41,650 nucleotides of DNA from JBGSTR01 sp963707135 (GCA_963707135.1 CAVPOY010000039.1:1-41650), one strand, 5' to 3'; positions 1 through 8,724 are shown, counted from the first letter of the stretch. Notes: generated from the letters alone by a model not told the origin. Numbers and translations are program-made.

Positions 1-8
1 TCCGGACG

Positions 9-118
9 AAGTCTGCCACGGATTCCGTAGCAAAGCTGCCACCCTTTCCACGGCAAGCCTGCCGCTGATTCCACGCCAAGGCTGCCACCGATTCCGGTGA
101 AGTCTGCCACCCCTCGCA
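9..118. repeat. Left terminal repeat array of the IS21 element
   Basis: Five imperfect copies of a unit with the core CTGCCACC lie in tandem at about 22-24 bp spacing (9-27, 33-53, 55-75, 78-99, 100-118). They match, in inverted orientation, the units at the right end of the element. In IS21 such units bind the transposase. The start codon of istA follows 80 bp later. Confidence 0.8.
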
Positions 119-198
119 GAGGGGATCTGGAGCGATTCTGACGCGGGATAACTCAACCGTATCCTGGCCCGTTTTCTCCCCGCTTGAGGAAGGGTCAG

Positions 199-1740
199 AT
201 GCCGGCAGTGAGGTTATCCATGCGTAAAGTCAAAGAAGTCCTGAGGTTGAAGTTCGAGGGCGGTCAGACGAACCGCCGCATTGCCCGCAGTTGTCGGATC
301 AGCAGACCGACGGTGTCAGACTACCTGCTGCGGTTCGGGGAAGCGGGGCTGCAGTGGCCTGCCGTCGCCGCTCTGGACGATGCCACTTTGGAGCAAAAGC
401 TCTTTCCGCCGGTGGCGGTGGCGCCGACCGCGGGGCGAGCGGTTCCGGACTGGAGCCAGATCCATCGCGAGCTGCGCCGCAAGGGCGTGACGCTCACCCT
501 GTTGTGGCACGAGTACAAGGCGGCCCACCCCGAGGGTTTTCAGTACAGCTGGTTCTGCGACCAGTACCGTGCCTGGACGCGCAAGCTCGACGTGGTGATG
601 CGCCAGGAGCACCGCGGCGGCGAGAAGCTGTTCGTCGACTATGCCGGACAGACTGCCGAGGTCGTGGATCAGCGCACCGGGGAGATCCGCCAGGCCCAGA
701 TCTTCGTCGCCGTTCTGGGGGCCTCCAGCTATACCTACGCCGAGGCCACCTGGACCCAGCAGCTCCCCGACTGGATCGGCTCGCACGTGCGTGCCTTTGA
801 GTTCCTGGGCGGGGTCAGCGAGCTGCTGGTTCCGGACAACCTGCGTAGCGGTGTCTCCAAGGCCCACCGCTACGAGCCGGACCTCAATCCCACCTACGCC
901 GATCTGGCCAGCCACTATGGGGTCGCGGTCCTGCCGGCGCGGGTGCGAAAGCCGCGTGACAAGGCCAAGGCGGAGGCCGGCGTGCTCCTGGTCGAGCGCT
1001 GGATCCTGGCGGTGCTGCGCCACCGCACCTTCTTCTCGCTCGCGGAGTTGAATCGGGAAATCGCCCGCCTTCTTGAGCAGCTCAATACCCGTCCCTTCAA
1101 GAAGCTGTCAGGCTGCCGTCGGGAGCTGTTCGAGCAGCTCGAGCGCCCGGCACTACGCCCCTTGCCTGCCGAGCCCTACGAGTTCGCCGAGTGGAAAAAG
1201 GTTCGGGTGAACATCGACTACCACGTCGAAATCGAGGGCCACTACTACTCGGTGCCCTACCAGCTGGTCAGAAAGGCGCTGGAGGCCCGTTACAGCGAGC
1301 GCACCGTGGAGTGCTTTCACAAAGGCCAACGGGTCGCCAGCCATCCGCGCTCCCACCTCAAGGGCCGCCACACCACGCTGCCCGAGCACATGCCAACCGC
1401 CCATCGCCGCTACGCCGAGTGGACCCCGCAGCGGCTCATCCGCTGGGCCGAGAAGACGGGTCCGGCCACCGCCTCGATGGTGCAGACCATCCTTGAGCGC
1501 CGCGTCCATCCCCAACAGGGCTTCCGCTCCTGTCTCGGGATCATGCGTCTGGGCAAGCGTTTCGGGGAGCAACGCCTGGAGGCGGCCTGCCGGCGGGCGC
1601 TCACCCTCGGCGCCTGCAGCTATAAGAGCATCGAGTCCATCCTGCGCCAGGGACTCGACCGCAAGGCTTTCCCCGAACAGCAGGATCTGGAGCTGGGCAT
1701 CGCCCACGAGAACATCCGCGGTTCCGACTACTACCACTGA
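199..1740 (+). CDS. istA: IS21-family transposase IstA
   Basis: This is the DDE transposase of the IS21 element and catalyses strand cleavage and transfer together with IstB. The N-terminus holds a helix-turn-helix (residues about 15-45, with TNRRIARSCRISRPTVSDYL). An rve-type integrase core follows with probable catalytic D147 (in FVDYAG), D213 (in LVPDNLRSG) and E259 (in KAEAG). The C-terminal third has the Mu-transposase-like region usual for IstA. The product is 513 aa, normal for the family. I chose ATG 199 because AGGAAGG lies five bases upstream; the frame stays open to a TTG at 184. istB follows after 23 bp. Confidence 0.92.
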   Translation: MPAVRLSMRKVKEVLRLKFEGGQTNRRIARSCRISRPTVSDYLLRFGEAGLQWPAVAALDDATLEQKLFPPVAVAPTAGRAVPDWSQIHRELRRKGVTLTLLWHEYKAAHPEGFQYSWFCDQYRAWTRKLDVVMRQEHRGGEKLFVDYAGQTAEVVDQRTGEIRQAQIFVAVLGASSYTYAEATWTQQLPDWIGSHVRAFEFLGGVSELLVPDNLRSGVSKAHRYEPDLNPTYADLASHYGVAVLPARVRKPRDKAKAEAGVLLVERWILAVLRHRTFFSLAELNREIARLLEQLNTRPFKKLSGCRRELFEQLERPALRPLPAEPYEFAEWKKVRVNIDYHVEIEGHYYSVPYQLVRKALEARYSERTVECFHKGQRVASHPRSHLKGRHTTLPEHMPTAHRRYAEWTPQRLIRWAEKTGPATASMVQTILERRVHPQQGFRSCLGIMRLGKRFGEQRLEAACRRALTLGACSYKSIESILRQGLDRKAFPEQQDLELGIAHENIRGSDYYH

Positions 1741-1763
1741 ACACCAACCACAGGAGACATCCC

Positions 1764-2519
1764 ATGTTGCACCACCCCACCCTGGAGAAACTGCAGAGCC
1801 TGCGTCTGGCCGGAATGTACAAGGCACTGACCGAGCAGATGACGATGCCCGAGAGCGAGACTCTCAGCTTCGAGGAGCGTCTCGGCCTGCTCGCCGACCG
1901 GGAAATGACCGAACGTCAGGATCGGCGTCTGAAAACCCGACTGCGCCAAGCCAGGCTCAAGCACCATGCCTGCGTCGAGGACCTCGACTACCGTGCACCC
2001 CGCGGGCTCGACAAGGCCCTGATGCTGCAGCTGGCTACCTGCCGCTGGGTCCGTGAGGGGCTCAATCTGATCATCAACGGCCCCACCGGCGTGGGCAAGA
2101 CGTGGATTGCCTGTGCCCTGGCCCAGAAGGCCTGTCGGGAAGGCTACACAGCACTGTATCTGCGCCTACCTCGGTTGTTCGAGGACCTGGGTCTGGCCCA
2201 TGGTGACGGGCGCTTCACCAAGCTCATGGCCGGCTTTGCCAAGACCGATCTGATCATCCTCGACGATTGGGGCTTGGCCAAATTCACCGCCGAGCAGCGT
2301 CGCGACATGCTCGAGCTGCTCGATGACCGACATGGGAGCCGATCCACGGTCGTGACCTCGCAGGTACCCGTCGATCACTGGCATGAGGTTATCGGCGACC
2401 ACACCCTGGCCGATGCCATCCTCGACCGCCTCGTACACAGCGCTTATCGGATCAACTTGAAAGGAGAGTCCATGCGAAAACGTCACGCGAAATTGACGCC
2501 CAAAGCCCCTTCGGCGTAA
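1764..2519 (+). CDS. istB: IS21-family helper ATPase IstB
   Basis: This DnaC-like AAA+ ATPase assists IstA in target capture. The 251-aa protein has an N-terminal helical region with the typical opening LEKLQSLRLAGMYKAL. Walker A is NGPTGVGKT (residues 105-113, K112), and Walker B is DLIILDDWG around residues 164-172. Both length and motifs are those of intact IstB proteins. ATG 1764 is preceded by AGGAGA at a good distance. It lies 23 bp after istA and is presumably co-transcribed with it. Confidence 0.93.
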   Translation: MLHHPTLEKLQSLRLAGMYKALTEQMTMPESETLSFEERLGLLADREMTERQDRRLKTRLRQARLKHHACVEDLDYRAPRGLDKALMLQLATCRWVREGLNLIINGPTGVGKTWIACALAQKACREGYTALYLRLPRLFEDLGLAHGDGRFTKLMAGFAKTDLIILDDWGLAKFTAEQRRDMLELLDDRHGSRSTVVTSQVPVDHWHEVIGDHTLADAILDRLVHSAYRINLKGESMRKRHAKLTPKAPSA

Positions 2520-2552
2520 CAATGCAAATTCCCGCGTCGCTTCGCTCCGACA

Positions 2553-2643
2553 GGCGGCAGCTTTCCCCCGGAATGGGTGGCAGGCTTCGCGTGGATTAGG
2601 TGGCAGCTTTCACACCGGAATCGGTGGCAGATTTCAGCGGAAT
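2553..2643. repeat. Right terminal repeat array of the IS21 element
   Basis: Four units with the core GGTGGCAG (the first reads GGCGGCAG), each ending in GGAAT or GGATT, start at 2553, 2576, 2599 and 2623. They are inverted relative to the array at the left end. The element ends near 2640, about 120 bp from the 3' end of tRNA-Leu. Confidence 0.8.
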
Positions 2644-2761
2644 CCGCAGGCCAGGCGTTGGTTCAGGCCCGCGCGGCAGTGGTGCGGGCGGCTGTAGCCG
2701 GCGGCCATGGACGTATTTGCGCATGGCGCGCGGGACCAGTAGGTTAGGGCAAACGATCAAC

Positions 2762-2846
2762 TGGTGCCCGGGGCGGGACTCGAACCCGCATGACCGAGGT
2801 CGAGGGATTTTAAGTCCCTTGCGTCTACCGATTTCGCCACCCGGGC
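2762..2846 (-). tRNA. tRNA-Leu (anticodon TAA)
   Basis: Read on the - strand, the gene has acceptor stem GCCCGGG paired with CCCGGGC, an A discriminator and an encoded CCA. The anticodon loop CTTAAAA gives TAA. A variable arm and the T-loop GTTCGAGTC are present. The length is 85 nt. It lies 86 bp downstream of tRNA-Cys on the same strand and probably shares its transcript. Confidence 0.96.
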
Positions 2847-2932
2847 GGGTGGGGCGAGATGACTGGCGCGGGTTCGACGCGGGCGGGAGGCGCCGGCCGG
2901 ATTAGCGATGAACCCTCGAGCAGGATGGAAAT

Positions 2933-3006
2933 TGGAGGCTGAGGTCGGAATCGAACCGGCGTGGACGGCTTTGCAGGCCGCTGCATGACCACTCTGCCAC
3001 TCAGCC
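2933..3006 (-). tRNA. tRNA-Cys (anticodon GCA)
   Basis: The gene on the - strand has acceptor stem GGCTGAG paired with CTCAGCC, a U discriminator as expected for tRNA-Cys, and an encoded CCA. The anticodon loop CTGCAAA gives GCA. The length is 74 nt. Together with the following tRNA-Leu(TAA) it resembles the last two genes of the enterobacterial glyW-cysT-leuZ operon. No tRNA-Gly is seen upstream. Confidence 0.96.
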
Positions 3007-3016
3007 AAGGCCGGTA

Positions 3017-3045
3017 ATAGTATCGGCCGATACCCGTTTTGTCAC
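3017..3045 (-). promoter_or_regulatory. Probable sigma-70 promoter of the tRNA-Cys/tRNA-Leu unit
   Basis: On the - strand GTGACA (3040-3045) and TACTAT (3017-3022) are separated by exactly 17 bp. A GC-rich discriminator (CCGGCC) follows, of the type seen at stringently controlled stable-RNA promoters. The predicted transcript would start only a few bases before the mature tRNA-Cys. This is motif inspection only. Confidence 0.5.
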
Positions 3046-3294
3046 GCCCGCGGACGGGCACAACCGGGACGTCCATCATCATTTTCGGCGCCGGTGCGGG
3101 TCCGAACAGTGTAGCTTCTCAATCCGCCACGACGCCCCGGAAGCGTCCATTTGGGTCGAGCGCGGCTGTCCAAGCAACATTCCGTTCGATCGGCGGCTCC
3201 GTCGATGCGCGCCGAGATCCGCCCTACGCAATCGCCCAGTTTGGTCGATAGGTTACCGTGCTATTCGCCCTCCCGTTTCAGTTGGTGGCCCGAC

Positions 3295-3870
3295 ATGAAC
3301 GACGACAGCTTGGATCCCAAGCTCCGAAGAAATCGCGCCGGCGACCCGCCGCCCGCGTGGCACGGACGGCGCGGCGAATGGTTGGTCGTGCTGCAGTTCG
3401 CCCTGCTCTTGGTTTTTGTCGCGGCACCGAGCTGGAACCCATGGGTGTCATCTGCCTTTTTCGTGAAATCGGCACCGGCTCGTTGGACGGCACTCGTTGT
3501 CCTGGGCGTCATCGCTCTGGCGTTCGCGGCGCTCGGGATTCGGAGCATCCGAGCCTACCTGACGCCATTGCCCTACCCGGTTGACCACAGCCAATTGGTC
3601 ACCGATGGGGTCTATGCGCTGGTACGTCACCCGCTCTACAGCAGCCAGCTGTTCGCCGCGCTCGGCTGGACGCTGTTCACGCTGAGCCTGACACATCTCG
3701 CGCTGCTTGCGGCCGGATTCCTATTCTTCGATTACAAGGCAGGCAAAGAGGAGCGGTGGCTCACCAAGCGTCACCCGGAGTATCGCGACTATGCCCGTCG
3801 CGTCTCCAAATTCATCCCGCTCCTGTATTGTACGAGACGGCCCGTGGGGCGGAGTCGATGGCGCTCGTAA
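3295..3870 (+). CDS. Isoprenylcysteine/phospholipid methyltransferase-like membrane protein
   Basis: The 191-aa protein is a probable integral-membrane SAM-dependent methyltransferase of the ICMT/PEMT-like group, substrate unknown. Three or four hydrophobic segments are visible (about residues 25-45, 58-78 and 120-145). The C-terminal signature is recognisable: LVTDGVYALVRHPLYSSQ, then DYKAGKEERWL and HPEYRDYARRVSKFIP, which form the cofactor pocket in this family. ATG 3295 is chosen because upstream codons in the frame (from 3151) show no family similarity. It ends 50 bp before ksgA and may be co-transcribed. Confidence 0.75.
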   Translation: MNDDSLDPKLRRNRAGDPPPAWHGRRGEWLVVLQFALLLVFVAAPSWNPWVSSAFFVKSAPARWTALVVLGVIALAFAALGIRSIRAYLTPLPYPVDHSQLVTDGVYALVRHPLYSSQLFAALGWTLFTLSLTHLALLAAGFLFFDYKAGKEERWLTKRHPEYRDYARRVSKFIPLLYCTRRPVGRSRWRS

Positions 3871-3920
3871 CCGGCGGCCCGGCTCGCCTTCCCGGACCCG
3901 AACCGCGATACTGTCGGCCG

Positions 3921-4715
3921 ATGGATCACCGCCCCCGCAAGCGTTTCGGCCAGAACTTTCTGCACGACGCCGGAACCGTCGAGCGAATCCTCGGGGCGGT
4001 CCGGGCCGGGCCGGCGGAACGGCTGGTCGAGATTGGCCCGGGCCGCGGCGCGATAACCGAGGGCCTGCTGCGCGCGGCGGGGACGCTCGACGTCGTCGAG
4101 CTGGACCGTGACCTGATCGAGCCCCTGCGGAGCCGGCTCGGCGGACTCGGGGACCTGCGCATTCACAACGCGGACGCGCTCAACTTCGACCTTTGCCGCC
4201 TCGCCGCCGAGCCCGCGTCGCTGCGGATCGTCGGCAATCTCCCCTACAACATCTCCACTCCGCTGCTGTTTCGGTTCCTCGACCAGGCCGACTGCATCCG
4301 GGACATGCATCTGATGCTGCAGCGTGAGGTCGTCGAGCGAATCGTCGCCCCGCCCGGGGACAAGACCTACGGCCGATTGTCGGTGATGGTGCAGACCTAC
4401 TGCACCGCCACCAGCCTGTTTCGCATCGGCCCCGGCGCCTTCAGTCCGGCGCCGAAGGTGGACTCCGCCTTCCTGCGACTGGTGCCGCTTCGGCCCCTGC
4501 CCTTCCCGCCGCGGGACACGGGGCTGCATGCCCAGGTGGTTGCAGCCGCCTTCTCTCAGCGTCGCAAGACGCTGCGCAACAGCCTGGGGGGCCTGCTGGA
4601 TGCGGCGGGATTCGACGCCGCCGGCGTAGATCCCGGACTGCGCGCCGAGAATCTGGACCCGGCCGCCTTCGTGCGGCTCGCCAACAGCGCTTGCAATGAT
4701 TTTCCAGCGCCCTGA
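3921..4715 (+). CDS. ksgA: 16S rRNA dimethyladenosine transferase KsgA/RsmA
   Basis: KsgA dimethylates the two adjacent adenines in helix 45 of 16S rRNA (A1518 and A1519 in E. coli numbering) late in small-subunit assembly. The 264-aa protein opens with the family hallmark RKRFGQNFLHD. The SAM-binding motif IGPGRGAIT and the adenine-methyltransferase motif GNLPYNIS follow. The C-terminal region has FSQRRKTLRNSL, also typical. The start is ATG 3921, which gives the normal N-terminus; the longer open frame from 3756 overlaps the preceding gene and is not used. The usual enterobacterial partners pdxA and apaG are absent here, and a lon-family gene follows instead after 42 bp. Confidence 0.95.
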   Translation: MDHRPRKRFGQNFLHDAGTVERILGAVRAGPAERLVEIGPGRGAITEGLLRAAGTLDVVELDRDLIEPLRSRLGGLGDLRIHNADALNFDLCRLAAEPASLRIVGNLPYNISTPLLFRFLDQADCIRDMHLMLQREVVERIVAPPGDKTYGRLSVMVQTYCTATSLFRIGPGAFSPAPKVDSAFLRLVPLRPLPFPPRDTGLHAQVVAAAFSQRRKTLRNSLGGLLDAAGFDAAGVDPGLRAENLDPAAFVRLANSACNDFPAP

Positions 4716-4757
4716 AATGTACTGCCAAGTGCAAGGTAATGGATCGGGAAGCCCCAG

Positions 4758-7172
4758 ATGACAGACGACAGCAGCGACGCTATTACAGACGAGGCCAAGC
4801 CCCAGCTCAACCTGGCGCGGGCCAACGATGTGCTGCCGGGGCTGATCCATATGCTGCCCGTGGCCGCGCGGCCCTTCTTCCCGGGTCAGGCTGTGCCGCT
4901 GCTGATGGACGCCTCCCATTGGGGACCCACGCTGAATGCGGTCGGCGAGACCGCGCACAAGATCCTCGGCGTCGTACTGGTAAAGAGCGATGCGGCCGAG
5001 GAGGCCGGACCGGACGACTTCTACCCCATAGGAACGGCCTGTCGCGTGCATCGGGTCCACGAGCAGGACGGTCACCTGCAGGTGCTGGTCGAATGCCTGC
5101 AGCGTTTCCGAATCGACCGCTGGGCCAGGCGCACCGCCCCGTTCAGCGCCCGCGTCGACTATCTGCCCGAGCCCGCGGGCCCGCCCGACGCGGAGGTCAA
5201 GGCCTATGCGATGGCCGTGATCAACACCATCAAGGAGCTGCTGCCGCTCAATCCGCTGTACGTGGAGGAGCTTCGAATGTTCCTCGACCGCTTCGGGCCC
5301 GACGATCCGTCGCACCTCTCGGACTTCGCCGCCAGCCTGACCACGTCGAGCAAGGGGCAGCTCCAGGAGGTCCTTGAGAGCGTGCCGCTATTGCCGCGGA
5401 TGGAGCGGGTGCTGGTGCTGCTGAACAACGAGCTCGAGCTGGCGAAGGCCCAGCAGAAGATCCGCCAATCGGTCGAGGAGCGGATGCAGAAGCAGCAGCG
5501 GGAGTTCTTCCTGCGCGAGCAGCTCAAGGCGATCCAGAAGGAGCTGGGTATCGCCAAGGACGACCGCACCGCCGAGCTGGACAAGTTCAAGGAGCGCATC
5601 GCCGGTCTCACGCTGACAGAGGAAGCGCGCAAGCGCGTCGACGAGGAGATGGACAAGCTGGCGATGCTCGAGACCGGCTCACCGGAGTACGCCGTCACCC
5701 GGAACTATCTCGACTGGATCACAGTGCTGCCGTGGGGAAAGCTCTCGCCGGACAAGCTCGACCTCAAGCGTGCCCGGCGCGTGCTGGACCGGGACCACTT
5801 CGGCCTCGAGGACGTGAAAAAGCGCATCCTCGAGTTTCTCGCGGTCGGCATCCACAAGGGCGAGATCGCGGGCTCCATCATCCTGTTGGTCGGGCCGCCC
5901 GGGGTCGGCAAGACTTCGATCGGCCGTTCGATCGCCGATACGCTTGGCCGGCGCTTCTATCGGTTCTCGGTCGGTGGCATCCGCGACGAGGCCGAGATCA
6001 AGGGGCATCGCAGGACCTATATCGGCGCCATGCCCGGCAAGTTCATCCAGGCCATGAAGGACGCCGGCACGGCGAATCCGGTCATCATGCTCGACGAGAT
6101 CGACAAGATCGGCGCCTCCTACCATGGGGACCCGGCCTCGGCGCTGCTCGAGGTCCTTGACCCGGAACAGAACAGCGATTTTCTCGACCACTACCTCGAC
6201 CTGCGCTTCGATCTGTCGAAGGCCCTGTTCGTCTGCACGGCGAATCAACTCGATACCATCCCCGGACCCCTGCTCGACCGCATGGAGACCATCCAGCTCT
6301 CGGGCTACATCGCCGAGGAGAAGCTCCAGATCGCCAAGCGATACCTGCTGCCCCGGCAGGTGGAGCGCGCCGGTCTGCCGCGCGGCACCATCAAGCTCGG
6401 GACGCGCACGCTGCGTGCGTTGATCGAGGGCTATGCCCGTGACGCTGGCGTGCGGCGCCTCGAAAAGCAGCTTGGCAAGATCGTGCGCAAGGTGGCGGTG
6501 CGTCTGCTGGAGGGCGAGCAGACCCCGATCAACGTCGGCGAGTCGGATCTGAAGGACTATCTGGGAAGCCCGGTATTCCGGGACGAGCGCAAGCTGTCCG
6601 GTCCCGGCGTCGTGACCGGTCTCGCCTGGACGGCGATGGGCGGGGCAACCCTATCCATCGAGGCCGCCCGGACCCACGAGCTCAGCCGCGGATTCAAGCT
6701 CACCGGTCAGCTCGGCGATGTGATGAAGGAGTCGGCGGAGATCGCCTACGGCTACCTGGTCAGCCACGCCAAGCAGTACGGCGCCGACCCGTCATTCTTC
6801 GACAAGGCCTTCGTCCAGCTGCATGTGCCGGCCGGCGCGACGCCCAAGGACGGCCCGTCGGCGGGCATCACCATCGCCTCGGCGCTGTTGTCCCTGGCGC
6901 GCAACGAGCCGGTGCGTCGGATCGCGATGACCGGCGAGATCACGCTGACCGGGCAGGTCTTCCCGATCGGCGGGGTGCGCGAAAAGCTAATCGCCGCGCG
7001 CCGTGCCAAGATCAAGGAGATCATCCTGCCGGAAGACAACCGGGGGGACTTCGATGAGGTGCCCGAGCACGTCCGCTCGGGGCTGAGCGTTCACTTCGCC
7101 TCGCGCTTCGAGGACGTCGTGCCGCTGTTGTTCAAGCCGCGTCGAGGATCGGCAGCCCCGCCCCCCGGCTGA
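4758..7172 (+). CDS. lon: Lon-family ATP-dependent protease with divergent N-domain
   Basis: This cytoplasmic AAA+ serine protease degrades damaged and regulatory proteins. The 804 residues comprise a LON N-domain (about 1-210), a coiled-coil linker, an AAA+ module and the protease domain. Walker A is GPPGVGKT at 379-386 (K385) and Walker B is MLDEIDKIG. The catalytic dyad is Ser701 in PKDGPSAG and Lys743 in GGVREKLIAA, both intact. The N-domain (for example LIHMLPVAARPFFPGQAVPL) differs clearly from the classical VLPLRDVVVYPHM form, so this may be the second Lon type seen in several gammaproteobacteria rather than the clpX-linked one. No strong ribosome binding site precedes ATG 4758. Confidence 0.92.
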   Translation: MTDDSSDAITDEAKPQLNLARANDVLPGLIHMLPVAARPFFPGQAVPLLMDASHWGPTLNAVGETAHKILGVVLVKSDAAEEAGPDDFYPIGTACRVHRVHEQDGHLQVLVECLQRFRIDRWARRTAPFSARVDYLPEPAGPPDAEVKAYAMAVINTIKELLPLNPLYVEELRMFLDRFGPDDPSHLSDFAASLTTSSKGQLQEVLESVPLLPRMERVLVLLNNELELAKAQQKIRQSVEERMQKQQREFFLREQLKAIQKELGIAKDDRTAELDKFKERIAGLTLTEEARKRVDEEMDKLAMLETGSPEYAVTRNYLDWITVLPWGKLSPDKLDLKRARRVLDRDHFGLEDVKKRILEFLAVGIHKGEIAGSIILLVGPPGVGKTSIGRSIADTLGRRFYRFSVGGIRDEAEIKGHRRTYIGAMPGKFIQAMKDAGTANPVIMLDEIDKIGASYHGDPASALLEVLDPEQNSDFLDHYLDLRFDLSKALFVCTANQLDTIPGPLLDRMETIQLSGYIAEEKLQIAKRYLLPRQVERAGLPRGTIKLGTRTLRALIEGYARDAGVRRLEKQLGKIVRKVAVRLLEGEQTPINVGESDLKDYLGSPVFRDERKLSGPGVVTGLAWTAMGGATLSIEAARTHELSRGFKLTGQLGDVMKESAEIAYGYLVSHAKQYGADPSFFDKAFVQLHVPAGATPKDGPSAGITIASALLSLARNEPVRRIAMTGEITLTGQVFPIGGVREKLIAARRAKIKEIILPEDNRGDFDEVPEHVRSGLSVHFASRFEDVVPLLFKPRRGSAAPPPG

Positions 7173-7194
7173 ACCTGATCGCTGGCAACCTCGT

Positions 7195-7227
7195 CCGGCC
7201 CGACGCGTGGCTTGGCGGTCGGGCCGG
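7195..7227. terminator. Hairpin between convergent lon and rfbD, possible bidirectional terminator
   Basis: A perfect 10-bp inverted repeat, CCGGCCCGAC (7195-7204) and GTCGGGCCGG (7218-7227), encloses a 13-base loop. It lies 22 bp after the lon stop and 28 bp before the rfbD stop. Neither side has a clear T-tract, so termination is inferred from position and stem strength only. Confidence 0.45.
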
Positions 7228-7255
7228 TAGAGGCCTAATCCGGATCAGGACCGGA

Positions 7256-8161
7256 TCAGACCTCGAGGCACTGGTCGAGGGATTCCTGCCAATCCGGCAG
7301 GGCAAGGCCGAACGTATCCCTGACCTTGGAATTATCCAGCACCGAATAGGCCGGTCGCTTGGCCGGCGCCGGGTACTCGGTCGACGGAATCGGGATCAGG
7401 TTGCAGTCGAGGCCGCTGCGCTCCAGGATCGCCTTGGCGAAACCGAACCAGCTGACCTGGCCGGACCCGGTGAGATGATAGAGACCCCCGACCCGGTCGA
7501 GATCCAGGTCGCCGCGCAGCACCCGGTAGAGCGCCAGGGCGGTCACCTCGGCGAGCATCCGGCTCCAGGTCGGGGCGCCGACCTGATCGTCGACCACCCG
7601 CAGCTCGTCCCGCTCGTGCAAGAGCTGGAGCATGCTGAGCAGAAAATTCGCGCCGCGTTTGCCGTAAACCCAGCTCGTTCTGAATATCAGCGACTTGGCC
7701 CCGGAGTCGAGCAGCGCCCGCTCACCGCCGAGCTTGGTCTCGCCGTAAACATTCAGCGGACCGGGCTCGTCGTCCTCCCGGTAGGGGCGGTCTGTCGCGC
7801 CGGAGAATACGAAATCGGTCGAGAAGTGGATGATCGGCGTCCCGCGCGCGGCCAACAGCCGCCCGAGCTCACCCACAGCGTCGGCGTTGATGCGGCGCGC
7901 GGTCTCCCGATCGGTCTCGGCCTTGTCGACCGCGGTGTAGGCCGCGGCGTTGACGACGGCGTCCGGCTGGGCGTCTTCGACCAGTCGCTGCAGCAGACCC
8001 GCGTCCAGCAGGTCCACGATGGGCCCGTACTCGCCCTCGATCGAAGCGGCGACCACATCGCCGAGGGTCGCCAACGACCGGCGCAGCTCCCAACCTACCT
8101 GGCCGTTTGCACCGATCAGCAGGATCCTCGGCCGGGCGCCGCCTAAATTGTTCGCAGTCAT
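7256..8161 (-). CDS. rfbD: dTDP-4-dehydrorhamnose reductase RfbD/RmlD
   Basis: RmlD performs the last step of dTDP-L-rhamnose synthesis, the NAD(P)H reduction of dTDP-4-keto-L-rhamnose. The 301-aa protein has the Rossmann motif GANGQVG (residues 17-23), the STDFVFSG strand and the short-chain dehydrogenase pair Tyr139/Lys143 in YGETK. ATG at 8161 overlaps the rfbC stop (ATGA), so translation is coupled and this start is secure; the open frame extends further only inside rfbC. It is the last gene of the rfbBACD run. Confidence 0.95.
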   Translation of the reverse strand: MTANNLGGARPRILLIGANGQVGWELRRSLATLGDVVAASIEGEYGPIVDLLDAGLLQRLVEDAQPDAVVNAAAYTAVDKAETDRETARRINADAVGELGRLLAARGTPIIHFSTDFVFSGATDRPYREDDEPGPLNVYGETKLGGERALLDSGAKSLIFRTSWVYGKRGANFLLSMLQLLHERDELRVVDDQVGAPTWSRMLAEVTALALYRVLRGDLDLDRVGGLYHLTGSGQVSWFGFAKAILERSGLDCNLIPIPSTEYPAPAKRPAYSVLDNSKVRDTFGLALPDWQESLDQCLEV

Positions 8162-8724
8162 GAGTAATCCTCGTAGCCGGGAAGTCGATCGGTGGGGATG
8201 TCCGCTAGGGCCGCGGCATCGATATCTTTCGCGGAGAGCTCGGGTTGTCCGTCCAGTGGCCACTCGATGCCGATGGCCGGGTCGTCCCAGCGCACGCTGA
8301 ACTCGGTCTCCGGATGGTAGTACTCCGAGCACTTGTAGGTGAACAGGGCCGTCTCGCTGGTGACCAGGAACCCGTGGGCAAACCCGGCGGGAACCCAGAG
8401 CTGGCGCTTGTTCTCCCCGGAGAGCGTCACCCCCACCCAGTGGCCGAAGCTCGGCGACCCCCGGCGCACGTCGACCGCCACGTCGAACACCTCGCCGGCA
8501 TACACCTGAACCAGCTTGCCCTGGGCAAAGGGATGCTGCACATGCAGGCCCCGCAGCACGCCGCGGCGGGAGTAGGACTGATTGTCCTGGACCAGCCGCT
8601 CGGGGATCCCCAGCTCGGCATACCGGTTGCTGCGGTAGGTCTCAAGAAAATAACCCCGCTCGTCGCCCCACACCTTGGGCTCGATGATGAGCACACCGGG
8701 GATTCGGGTCTCGATCAGATTCAT
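8158..8724 (-). CDS. rfbC: dTDP-4-dehydrorhamnose 3,5-epimerase RfbC/RmlC
   Basis: RmlC epimerises dTDP-4-keto-6-deoxyglucose at C3 and C5. The 188-aa cupin protein shows the family path: PKVWGDERGYFLETY, then QDNQSYS and GVLRGLHVQ with the catalytic histidine. GEVFDVAVDVRRGSP and WVPAGFAHGF follow. ATG 8724 overlaps the rfbA stop by the ATGA arrangement. The length is normal for the family. Confidence 0.95.
   Translation of the reverse strand: MNLIETRIPGVLIIEPKVWGDERGYFLETYRSNRYAELGIPERLVQDNQSYSRRGVLRGLHVQHPFAQGKLVQVYAGEVFDVAVDVRRGSPSFGHWVGVTLSGENKRQLWVPAGFAHGFLVTSETALFTYKCSEYYHPETEFSVRWDDPAIGIEWPLDGQPELSAKDIDAAALADIPTDRLPGYEDYS

Larger units (their letters stand above)
1..2643 (+). mobile_element. 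IS21-family insertion sequence (left edge may lie outside the window)
   Basis: The element carries the two-gene istA-istB cassette flanked by arrays of short repeats. On the left, units resembling AAGnCTGCCACCGATTCC begin near 9, 33, 55, 78 and 100. On the right, inverted copies starting GGTGGCAG or GGCGGCAG lie at 2553, 2576, 2599 and 2623. The spacing is 22-24 bp, as in the multiple transposase-binding terminal repeats known for IS21. Unit 78-99 and the stretch 2599-2630 are near-perfect inverted copies. Bases 1-8 could be the tail of a further unit, so the exact left end and the target duplication cannot be set. Both genes are intact, so the element looks recent and potentially active. Confidence 0.9.

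Noticed and set aside
1..120. Regular repeats at the left end considered as a CRISPR array
   Set aside because: Units are imperfect, spaced 22-24 bp without unique spacers, and are matched by inverted copies at the other end of the IS.
3789..5315. 508-codon open frame on the - strand
   Set aside because: It is antisense to ksgA and the start of lon, whose motifs are complete; the translated product has no recognisable domain.
7475..8146. 223-codon + strand frame, and similar frames opposite rfbA and rfbB
   Set aside because: All lie opposite well-defined rhamnose genes and show no family motif.
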